A stretch of DNA of 22,171 nucleotides from Treponema sp. UBA6988 (GTDB lineage Bacteria > Spirochaetota > Spirochaetia > Treponematales > Treponemataceae), in the NCBI GenBank assembly GCA_002448445.1, contig DJYC01000019.1:1-22171 (forward strand), in the 5' to 3' direction. How positions within the stretch are numbered: position 1 is the first letter of the stretch; the number at the start of each line of letters is the position of its first letter. This document shows positions 8,163 through 14,974 of this stretch, one piece after another. Both the position numbers and the translations under genes were made by a program. The notes under the pieces were generated by a model. It had not been told where the DNA came from and made no database searches. It worked only from the letters and a program-made list of their open reading frames with translations.

Positions 8163-8807
8163 TTAGATGCCCATAGCTTTTTTTATATTTTCTACGGTTT
8201 CAGACAATTTCTGATTTACTTCTGATGTAGTATATCTTAAAACTACATACCCTAAATTCTGGAGTTCCCTGTCGATACTTCTATCCCTAACAGCCTGATA
8301 TTCAGTTCTTTCATGATAAGTATGACCATCAGTATAAATACATATTTTCTTATTCTCGGTTTCTACATAAAAATCAGGAATTGTTAGAATTTTATCAGGA
8401 TTTACAGGTTCTGGAAAATGGGAAACTGTATTATCTTTATTAATACGCAATTGCAATTCTGCATTTATTTTATTTCTTGCAAGGGCTTTTAAAAGTTTTT
8501 GCTCCAACGGACTTTCGCAGACTTTGCAACACCTGTAACATTCTTTCATTCTTAAATCACAGTCTCGGCATTCTGAAGTCCGGTTAATTTTTTCTTTTAT
8601 TTCACGAGCATCTTTTACAGAACAATTAAAGGTTTCCATTATTTCTTTGTAACCAAGAACAAATATTATCTCATCAAGAAAAGTTTTCAATTCATTTTCA
8701 GAAAGTATTTTTTCAATATTCAAATCTCCAGAAATAGGAATTACCACTTTATAGTTCTCAACCGTAAAACCTGTATCTTTTCCGACAACATCTACCTTCA
8801 ATTTCAT
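8163..8807 (-). CDS. DUF559/Vsr-like PD-(D/E)XK nuclease with Cys cluster
   Basis: The C-terminal half follows the pattern of DUF559 and very-short-patch-repair-like endonucleases: SPLEQKLLKAL (99-109, E102), IPDFYVE (143-149, D145), ICIYTDGHTYHE (155-166, D160), then RDRSIDRELQNLGYVVLRY. The acidic residue two places before DG in most DUF559 proteins is Tyr158 here, closer to Vsr. Just before the fold is a cluster of six cysteines (80, 83, 90, 93, 94, 97) that could bind zinc. The first 70 residues are unrecognised. The gene is clearly more AT-rich than its neighbours, which suggests recent acquisition. No methylase or toxin partner lies beside it. GAGG precedes the ATG. Confidence 0.72.
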   Translation of the reverse strand: MKLKVDVVGKDTGFTVENYKVVIPISGDLNIEKILSENELKTFLDEIIFVLGYKEIMETFNCSVKDAREIKEKINRTSECRDCDLRMKECYRCCKVCESPLEQKLLKALARNKINAELQLRINKDNTVSHFPEPVNPDKILTIPDFYVETENKKICIYTDGHTYHERTEYQAVRDRSIDRELQNLGYVVLRYTTSEVNQKLSETVENIKKAMGI

Positions 8808-8954
8808 TTTCTTTTACCTCGCTGCCCACTTGATAAGTTTCCACAAATATCCTATGACTCTAGTCCAAAATCACGCAAAACCAATTCTATCATATTCTTT
8901 ACAAAATTAACAGCATCGATTTGAATGCCAATTTTACTTTGCAGGAAAGAAGCC

Positions 8955-9108
8955 TACGCCGCCATGGAGCCCCGAGTTGCTTGCAACCCTTTAGTACCGC
9001 GCCAGCGGTATGAGCGGACAGCGAAGGGCGGAACGGCGGTGACGCAAAGCAACATACGGTCGAATTAGCCAAGGAAGAAAATGGTAGAACGGACAAAAGC
9101 TCGTCCAA
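8955..9108 (+). repeat. Intergenic element, copy B (degenerate core, type II end)
   Basis: Main content of the 374-nt gap upstream of clpS. It carries GCCGCCATGGAGCCCCGA, a degraded core ending GGGCGGAACGGCGGTGACGCAAA, and the type II end module (9059-9108; GTCGAATTAGCCAAGGAA, AATGGTAGA, CGTCCAA) on the plus strand, pointing at clpS. No arm hairpins are seen, so this looks like a reduced member. The stretch 8808-8954 holds nothing I can name. Confidence 0.65.
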
Positions 9109-9147
9109 AAGACTATCATTCTGGGAATTATAATACTTATGACCTGT

Positions 9148-9175
9148 TTGCAAAAATCAAGAATTGTGCTAGTAT
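9148..9175 (+). promoter_or_regulatory. Promoter giving a leaderless clpS mRNA
   Basis: TTGCAA (9148-9153), a 16-base spacer and TAGTAT (9170-9175), with TG one base before the -10. The expected start of transcription is about 9181-9183, at the clpS ATG (9182) itself. No Shine-Dalgarno sequence stands before the ATG, which fits a leaderless message. A second TATAAT at 9129-9134 has no good -35. Confidence 0.6.
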
Positions 9176-9181
9176 TGCCCT

Positions 9182-9490
9182 ATGCCTTATGATGATTATG
9201 AAAACGAAGGTTCGCTTGCACAGAAGACTTTTCTAAAGGAACCCGATGATTATAAAGTTATTCTCTTGAACGATGATTTTACCACAATGGAATTTGTGGT
9301 GCAGGTTTTGCAGAGTGTTTTTCATCTTGGAGCGGAAGAGGCGGAAAAGGTTATGATGAGCGTTCACAAGACAGGCAGTGGCGTTGCGGGAATTTACACT
9401 TACGACATTGCTTCCACCAGGGCGCAGATTGCAGTCCGCATGGCAAGGCAGCAGGGCTTTCCGCTTAGATGCGAGATTCAAAAGGCATAG
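9182..9490 (+). CDS. clpS: ATP-dependent Clp protease adaptor ClpS
   Basis: A 102-residue adaptor that hands N-degron substrates to the ClpA unfoldase of ClpAP. The diagnostic block YKVILLNDDFTTMEFVVQVLQSVFHL is present with the residues of the N-end binding pocket (NDD, TM), followed by VHKTGSGVAGIYTYDIASTRA. Length is typical. It is followed after 13 nt by clpA, the classical pairing. The ATG lacks a ribosome binding site; see the promoter entry. Confidence 0.97.
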   Translation: MPYDDYENEGSLAQKTFLKEPDDYKVILLNDDFTTMEFVVQVLQSVFHLGAEEAEKVMMSVHKTGSGVAGIYTYDIASTRAQIAVRMARQQGFPLRCEIQKA

Positions 9491-9503
9491 GAGCCGGTAA
9501 AAG

Positions 9504-12092
9504 ATGCACTTAAAGAAAGACCTTGACGAAATGCTTACCAACAGCTTTAACTACGCAAAAAAGAACGCCCACGAATTTGTTGCGCCAGAGCACCTGCTTT
9601 ATATTGCCATGCACTACGACTACGTGATGGACCTGCTCTTTGACTGCGGGGCAAACGTTGCGGACATTCTGAACGACCTTGAGGAATTTTTTGCAAAGAA
9701 AATTCCCTGCGTAGACAAGGACGAAAAATTTCTTGCGGCATACGATCCTCTTCCAACTGCGGGGCTGCAGGAAATAATGGAGAACGCTTCTGCACACGCG
9801 GCTTCTTCCGGCAAAAAAAAGCTGGACATTACGGACGTGCTTGTTTACATGTACGATGCGGAGAACAATTACTGCTCCTACATACTAAAGAAAAACGGCG
9901 TGGAAAAACTGGTGCTTTTGGAAGCCATAACAGATCAGAGCTATCCTTTTACCAGCAAGTCAAAGGGTGAATACGACGAAGACTTTGACTACTATGATTC
10001 AGAAGATGATGAATATGATTTTGGCAGTTCTACGGACGATGATTCCTGCATTGATTTTGAGGACGGGGAGCCAGACTCATCTGACGAAGTAGGCGATAAT
10101 GAAGGCGAAAAGGACAGGCACAAGAAAGAAAAGAAGCACCGCTTTTCTGCACTGGAAAAATATACGGTTGACCTTACCCAAAAGGCAAGGGACGGCGAGC
10201 TTGACCTTCTTGTTGGCAGGGAATACGAACTTGAGCGCACGGTTCAAATCCTTTGCCGCCGCACAAAGAACAATCCGCTGCACGTTGGAGACGCTGGCGT
10301 TGGAAAAACCGCCGTTACGCTTGGACTTGCGCAGAGGATTGTTGCAGGAGAAGTTCCTTCTATATTAAAAGATTTTTCCGTTTACTCTCTGGACATGGGT
10401 GCACTTTTGGCAGGAACAAAATACCGGGGAGACTTTGAAGAAAGGCTTAAAAAGGTTACCAAGGACTTGCTAAAAAAAGAAAAGGCAATTCTTTTTATTG
10501 ATGAAATTCACACGATTGTAGGAGCGGGTTCTGTTGGAAACGGTGCCCTTGATGCGGCAAATATTTTAAAGCCTGTTCTTACCGAAGGAAAAATCCGCTG
10601 CATTGGTTCCACCACTTTTGAAGAATACACAAAGATTTTTGAAAAGGACAGGGCCCTTGCCCGCCGCTTTCAAAAGATAGACATTCTTGAGCCTAGCCGC
10701 GATGAATGCGTTAAGATTTTGCACGGGCTTGAAAGCCGCTACGCTGAATACCACAATGTCTGCTACGAGGAAGGTTCGCTTGAGCTTGCGGTTGACTTGT
10801 CCCTTCAGTTTTTGCCGGACAGGAGGCTTCCCGACAAGGCGATTGACCTTATGGACGAAGCGGGGGCATGGACACGGATTCATGCGGAAGAAAAGCTTCC
10901 CGCGGAAGGCAAAGTTTCTGTCTCGGACAAAGATACAAAGGTGGAAGCAAAAAAGATTTCCGTGGAAGATTCAGCAAATGAATCCGAAAAGCTTGAAAAG
11001 TTTGAAGACGAAACGGAAAAAAAATCCGGGGAAAACACAGATAAAGATTCTGCAAAAGAGCAGACTGATGAAAGAAAAAGGCCACCGGTGCCAGTTAGCC
11101 AGGACACAATCCGCATGGTTGCCGCAAAAGCAGCGAGGGTTCCGCTTGAAACAGTTACCACTGGCGAAAAGGAAAAGCTCCGTTCTTTGGAGAGCGACCT
11201 TAAGCAAAAAATATTCGGCCAGGACAGGGCTGTTGAATCCGTATGCATGGCGGTAAAAAAAGCCCGCGCTGGATTCCGCAACATGGAAAAACCGGAGGCG
11301 ACATTCCTCTTTGTAGGCCCAACAGGCGTTGGAAAAACAGAGCTTGCAAAAGTTCTTGCCTCTTCCCTTGGCGAAAAACTCCTGCGATTTGACATGAGCG
11401 AATACCAGGAAAAGCATACCGTAAGCCGCCTGATTGGTTCACCGCCGGGATACGTTGGCTTTGAAGAGGGCGGACTTTTAACCGACAGCGTAAGAAAGGA
11501 ACCACATTCAATCATCCTCTTTGACGAGATAGAAAAAGCCCATCAGGACATTTACAACATTCTCCTCCAGATTATGGACTACGGAATTCTTACGGACAAC
11601 CAGGGACGCAAGGCAGACTTTAAGAACTGCATGATAATAATGACAAGCAATGCCGGTGCCCGCGACATGGAAAAAGGCTCCGTGGGATTCTCAGGTGGAA
11701 GCAGTTTTGACGATGCAAAGAATGACTCTGCCACGCTGAACGAGGCCGTAGAAAAAGAATTCTCCCCCGAATTTAGGAACAGGCTGGATGCAATAATCAC
11801 ATTTGCCCACCTGCCAAAAGAGATAACCCAGGACATTGCCCGCAAGGAAATTAAAAAGATTGCAGAGCGTCTTGCCACAAAGGACGTTGAGCTTACCGCC
11901 ACAGACCAAGCCGTTGCCCTTATTGCAGAAAAAGGCTACAGCCGCGAGTTTGGCGCACGCAACATTGCCCGCACCGCAGAAAGCCTGATTGCCTCCCCCC
12001 TCGTGGACGAGCTGCTATTTGGCAAGCTGAGTGGTGGCGGAAAGGTAGGGCTTGGCGTAAAGGACGGGGAAGTTGAATTTAACTTCTCCTAA
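9504..12092 (+). CDS. clpA: ATP-dependent Clp protease ATP-binding subunit ClpA
   Basis: Unfoldase that feeds ClpP; ClpS docks on its N-terminal domain. The order is Clp N-domain (1-150), D1 with Walker A GDAGVGKT (262-269) and Walker B FIDE (D333, E334), D2 with Walker A GPTGVGKT (605-612) and Walker B LFDE (D674, E675), and an SVGF sequence after the second domain's sensor region that suits the ClpP-binding IGF/IGL loop. At 862 residues it is about 100 longer than usual ClpA. The surplus is two charged, low-complexity insertions: a very acidic linker with Asp, Glu, Ser and Tyr at about 153-211 between N-domain and D1, and a Lys/Glu/Ser-rich stretch at about 462-530 between D1 and D2. AGGAG overlaps the end of clpS. 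Confidence 0.96.
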   Translation: MHLKKDLDEMLTNSFNYAKKNAHEFVAPEHLLYIAMHYDYVMDLLFDCGANVADILNDLEEFFAKKIPCVDKDEKFLAAYDPLPTAGLQEIMENASAHAASSGKKKLDITDVLVYMYDAENNYCSYILKKNGVEKLVLLEAITDQSYPFTSKSKGEYDEDFDYYDSEDDEYDFGSSTDDDSCIDFEDGEPDSSDEVGDNEGEKDRHKKEKKHRFSALEKYTVDLTQKARDGELDLLVGREYELERTVQILCRRTKNNPLHVGDAGVGKTAVTLGLAQRIVAGEVPSILKDFSVYSLDMGALLAGTKYRGDFEERLKKVTKDLLKKEKAILFIDEIHTIVGAGSVGNGALDAANILKPVLTEGKIRCIGSTTFEEYTKIFEKDRALARRFQKIDILEPSRDECVKILHGLESRYAEYHNVCYEEGSLELAVDLSLQFLPDRRLPDKAIDLMDEAGAWTRIHAEEKLPAEGKVSVSDKDTKVEAKKISVEDSANESEKLEKFEDETEKKSGENTDKDSAKEQTDERKRPPVPVSQDTIRMVAAKAARVPLETVTTGEKEKLRSLESDLKQKIFGQDRAVESVCMAVKKARAGFRNMEKPEATFLFVGPTGVGKTELAKVLASSLGEKLLRFDMSEYQEKHTVSRLIGSPPGYVGFEEGGLLTDSVRKEPHSIILFDEIEKAHQDIYNILLQIMDYGILTDNQGRKADFKNCMIIMTSNAGARDMEKGSVGFSGGSSFDDAKNDSATLNEAVEKEFSPEFRNRLDAIITFAHLPKEITQDIARKEIKKIAERLATKDVELTATDQAVALIAEKGYSREFGARNIARTAESLIASPLVDELLFGKLSGGGKVGLGVKDGEVEFNFS

Positions 12093-12136
12093 AAGTGGAT
12101 TTTCATCTTTCAAAAAAGTATAAAGAGTTATAAAGA

Positions 12137-12616
12137 ATGAAAAGGATAGCCATCTTATTAATGTTACTGACACTTTCTGCAAGTTCTTTTTGCACAACGC
12201 TTCTAATGGAATGGAAGCTTGGAGCTAAACTTTCAATATTTGCCTTTGAATATTACATGCAGTACAAAACCATGCCGGAAAATACTTCTGCATTTTTGAA
12301 AAAAGACTTTCTGTATGGCGACGGCCGCGACGGAAACATCCAAGGGATATTGCAGTATTATAACAAATGCGGATTTGAAGTAGACCTACAGAAAAAAAGC
12401 GACAGGCTTCTTTATATTTATGTGAACGGCCCTTATATGCACTACCTTACAATATACAAGGTTAAAAAGCTCCATCAGTTTGAGATCTATATGGATGGTG
12501 AATTTGCAGATAAATATTACCGGAATGACAATGGTGACCTTATAGAAAAAGACCATGACTATCCAGACTTTGTCTTATGGTATTTGCCGCTTGCCATTCC
12601 ATTTTTGCTAGCTTAA
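12137..12616 (+). CDS. Small secreted protein, unknown
   Basis: 159 residues starting MKRIAILLMLLTLSASSFC, a signal peptide, possibly a lipoprotein (SSFC is an imperfect lipobox). The body is rich in Tyr, Asp and Lys (KKSDRLLYIYVNGPYMHYLTIY) and ends in a hydrophobic tail FVLWYLPLAIPFLLA that could be a membrane anchor. The ribosome binding site is weak (AAAGA). It follows clpA by 44 nt without a visible terminator. Repeat copy D starts directly at its stop codon, so the end may have been altered by that element. I do not recognise the family. Confidence 0.6.
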   Translation: MKRIAILLMLLTLSASSFCTTLLMEWKLGAKLSIFAFEYYMQYKTMPENTSAFLKKDFLYGDGRDGNIQGILQYYNKCGFEVDLQKKSDRLLYIYVNGPYMHYLTIYKVKKLHQFEIYMDGEFADKYYRNDNGDLIEKDHDYPDFVLWYLPLAIPFLLA

Positions 12617-12617
12617 A

Positions 12618-12873
12618 GCCCGTTCTTGCCCACAAACCTAGCCCCGATTGGAAGGGCGCGGAACGCGTTGCCGTAAGGCAATGGAGGCGAGAGCCGGAAC
12701 CCTGGAAAGCGGGTAGAAATTGCATCCGTGCAATTTCTACCCGCAAGTTTCCTTCGAAAACTTGCCGTATTTTTATTGCAAAGATATAACGCGCCCTCCA
12801 TGGCGCTGCTTGTTTACGAGAGGGTAGAAATTGCATGGAGGTCTGACCGGACACGGAGTGCCGGGCACAGTTT
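12618..12873 (+). repeat. Intergenic hairpin element, copy D (type I end)
   Basis: Plus-oriented full copy in the 385-nt gap before the Lrp gene. In order: a core with CTTGCCCACAAACCTAGCCC (from 12625) and GATTGGAAGGGC, and GGAACCCTGGAAAGC (ends 12710); a perfect 16-bp hairpin 12709-12744 with loop TCCG; a hairpin GCAAGTTT/AAACTTGC 12743-12765; GCGCC-CTCCAT-GGCGC at 12791-12806; a third exact copy of the first hairpin's 5' arm (12822-12836 repeats 12711-12725); and the type I end module 12841-12873. The end module matches that of copy E at 32 of 33 positions. Core and hairpins match copy E in order and orientation. Confidence 0.85.
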
Positions 12874-12941
12874 AACCATTAAGGCGGCTCCAGAAGAAAA
12901 AGAGAGAGGAAAAGAGTTTAACCTGCTGCAGTTTGCTTCCC

Positions 12942-12970
12942 TTGTAATCTTATTAAAAATACGGTAATCT
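12942..12970 (+). promoter_or_regulatory. sigma-70 promoter of the alaR-alaT operon
   Basis: TTGTAA (12942-12947), a 17-base spacer and TAATCT (12965-12970). The predicted leader of about 25 nt contains GGAGG (12992-12996) before the ATG at 13002. Confidence 0.65.
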
Positions 12971-13001
12971 AGCAGAAGTTGTATGCTTTCCGGAGGTTTT
13001 T

Positions 13002-13496
13002 ATGGACGGTTCTGAAGAAATACTGAATTTGCTGCGGGACAACGCGCGCATTTCTATAGAAGATATTTCGGCTATGACTAAGAAGAAGCCGGAAGAAGTT
13101 GAGGCTATTATCCGCAAGCTAGAGAATGACGGTATTATAATGAAGTATGCCGCCATTGTTAATCCAGAGAAGGACAGTGCCGCCAAGGAAAAGGTTAAGG
13201 CAGAGATAGAAATTCAGGTTCAGCCGCAGAGGGAGCATGGCTTTGACGGTATTGCAGACCGCATCTACCGCTTTCCTCAGGTTAAGTCCCTTTACCTTAT
13301 GAGCGGAGGCTACGACCTTAAGGTTATCATTGAAGGCGACTCTTTGCAGGAGGTTGCTTCTTTTGTTGCAAGGAAGCTTTCCACGCTGGAGGGTGTGCGT
13401 TCTACAAAAACCCATTTTATTCTTAAGACATACAAAGAAAACGACATTGTCTATGTTGAGCAGCGTTCAGACAGCCGCGAAGGAGTTGTAGCATGA
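13002..13496 (+). CDS. alaR: Lrp/AsnC family transcriptional regulator
   Basis: 164 residues: an N-terminal winged helix-turn-helix (ILNLLRDNARISIEDISAMTKK, then EVEAIIRKLENDGIIMKYAAIVN) and a C-terminal RAM ligand-binding domain (VKSLYLMSGGYDLKVIIEG). Such proteins sense amino acids and usually control the adjacent gene. The stop overlaps the start of the aminotransferase gene in ATGA. The same regulator-aminotransferase pair occurs in Bacillus subtilis as alaR-alaT (yugG-yugH), the basis for the symbol; the effector here is inferred to be alanine, not shown. Confidence 0.88.
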   Translation: MDGSEEILNLLRDNARISIEDISAMTKKKPEEVEAIIRKLENDGIIMKYAAIVNPEKDSAAKEKVKAEIEIQVQPQREHGFDGIADRIYRFPQVKSLYLMSGGYDLKVIIEGDSLQEVASFVARKLSTLEGVRSTKTHFILKTYKENDIVYVEQRSDSREGVVA

Positions 13497-14665
13497 ATCC
13501 AAGAGAAGATAAATTCAGCAGGGCAATGGTTGAAACACCGCCGAGCGGCATCCGCAAATTCTTTGAGATGCTTATTGGCCACGATGACGTTATTTCGCTT
13601 TCGGTTGGAGAGCCGGACTTCCCCACCCCCTGGGCCATGCGCGAAGAGGCTTTTTACCATCTTGAGCAGGGACACACAAGCTACACCAGCAACTGGGGCC
13701 TGATTGAGCTCCGCGAGGAAATTGCCAAGTACCTGGAAGGATATTCCATGCGCTACAATCCCCAGAAGGAAATTATCATAACTGTTGGCGCTTCCGAGGG
13801 TGTAGACGCTTCTCTTAGGTGCATCCTTAACCCAGGCGACGAAATCATCGTTAGCGAGCCTTGCTATGTTAACTATACAACGCTTGCAAACCTTGCGGGT
13901 GCAAAGGTTGTCCACCTTAACACAGGAAAGACAGGCTTTTACCCAACGGCAGAAGAGATTGAAAAGCTTATCACGCCCAAGACCAAGGCCCTTATGATTT
14001 GCTCCCCCAACAATCCTACAGGCACTATAATTCCTGCGGATGAGCTTGCCAAGATTGCAGAGGTTGTAAAGAAGCACAAGATTTGGGTTATTAGCGACGA
14101 AATTTACTGCGAGCTTACCTACGAAGACACAAAGCATACTTCAATCGGTTCTTTCCCGGGAATGAAGGACTACACAATCGTGCTGAACGGTTTTTCCAAG
14201 TCCTTTGCAATGACAGGCTGGAGAATTGGCTACATTGCTGCCCCGGAAGACGTTTGTGCGCAGATTATAAAGCTTCACGGCTACAACACAATCTGCGCCC
14301 CGATTATGAGCCAGTATGCGGCTTTGGAAGGCCTAAAGAACGGCTGGAGCGAGGTGGAAAAAATGCGCGTCTCCTACCAGCAGAGGCGGAACCTTATGGT
14401 AAAGGCCTTTAACGACATGGGGCTTCCAGTGCCAGAGCCAAAGGGTGCCTTCTACCTTTTCCCGGACATTACTTCCACAGGCCTTACAAGCGAACAGTTT
14501 GCCCTCCAGGTCTTTGAAAAACTGAACGTGGCTGTTGTTCCGGGCAATGTCTTTGGTGCAGGTGGAGAAGGTCACATACGCTGCTGCTACGCTACTTCCG
14601 TAGAAAAAATAAAGACTGCCTTGGACAAGATAAGCGGTTTTGTGGCGGAGTGTTCCCTCAAATAA
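13493..14665 (+). CDS. alaT: PLP-dependent class I aminotransferase (AlaT-like)
   Basis: 390-residue fold-type I aminotransferase. Key residues: SPNNPTG (171-177, N174), SDEIY (201-205, D202), Schiff-base lysine K237 in GFSKSFAMTGWR with the phosphate-binding R244, and a substrate-carboxylate arginine in GEGHIRCCYAT near the end. The family of AspC/PatA-type enzymes interconverts alanine, aspartate or aromatic amino acids with 2-oxoglutarate or pyruvate; the coupling to an AsnC regulator favours an alanine transaminase. GGAG lies in the end of the regulator gene and the 4-nt overlap implies coupled translation. Substrate specificity is inferred. Confidence 0.93.
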   Translation: MNPREDKFSRAMVETPPSGIRKFFEMLIGHDDVISLSVGEPDFPTPWAMREEAFYHLEQGHTSYTSNWGLIELREEIAKYLEGYSMRYNPQKEIIITVGASEGVDASLRCILNPGDEIIVSEPCYVNYTTLANLAGAKVVHLNTGKTGFYPTAEEIEKLITPKTKALMICSPNNPTGTIIPADELAKIAEVVKKHKIWVISDEIYCELTYEDTKHTSIGSFPGMKDYTIVLNGFSKSFAMTGWRIGYIAAPEDVCAQIIKLHGYNTICAPIMSQYAALEGLKNGWSEVEKMRVSYQQRRNLMVKAFNDMGLPVPEPKGAFYLFPDITSTGLTSEQFALQVFEKLNVAVVPGNVFGAGGEGHIRCCYATSVEKIKTALDKISGFVAECSLK

Positions 14666-14723
14666 AAAAAGGAGGGGACTTTCGAATTTTGCGGCGCTTT
14701 TGTATGCACCCGCTTCTGTTTTT

Positions 14724-14748
14724 AAAAGAAGGTCTTGCCTTTTTTTTT
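14724..14748 (+). terminator. Rho-independent terminator of the alaR-alaT operon
   Basis: AAAAGAAGG (14724-14732), loop TCTTG, CCTTTTTTT with further T to 14748: nine pairs with one G-U, running into a T tract. It lies 59 nt after alaT. In the minus direction the same hairpin sits exactly where copy C of the repeat family would carry its arm hairpin, so it may belong to that element. Confidence 0.7.
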
Positions 14749-14857
14749 AGGGGCTTTCCGCACTTCCGGGGGCCCTACCCCTTCATTCCCTGCGGGAACG
14801 CCTCCGGCGGTGCTCCAATCCCTGCCGTGCTTTTCTTTGCAACCACTGGGAGTTAGC
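14745..14857 (-). repeat. Intergenic element, copy C (core only)
   Basis: Read on the minus strand it has GGGATTGGAGCACC, GGAGGCGTTCCCGC, a GAAGGGG segment and CCCGGAAGTGCGGAAAGCCC, the same order as the core of copies D, E and F, followed by the 14724-14748 hairpin instead of an arm hairpin. It occupies most of the 309-nt gap between alaT and the TPR gene. Unlike the other copies its sense orientation faces the 3' end of the neighbouring gene. GAGTTAGCCA at 14850-14859 on the plus strand recalls the type II end module but is too short to call. Confidence 0.55.
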
Positions 14858-14974
14858 CATTCAACTTATTGCCAACATAAACCGATTATTTAAGAAGAAT
14901 TCTTTTTTAAGAACCTTGTCTTCACTAGATACGGATTCTGGCAAAGACAGGCTTGTGCAAAAGGGGTATTTTTT

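Noticed and set aside
10880..11515. Open frame of 211 codons opposite clpA, rich in Ser and Phe
   Set aside because: Composition is that of the antisense of a Lys/Glu-rich coding sequence; clpA is certain.
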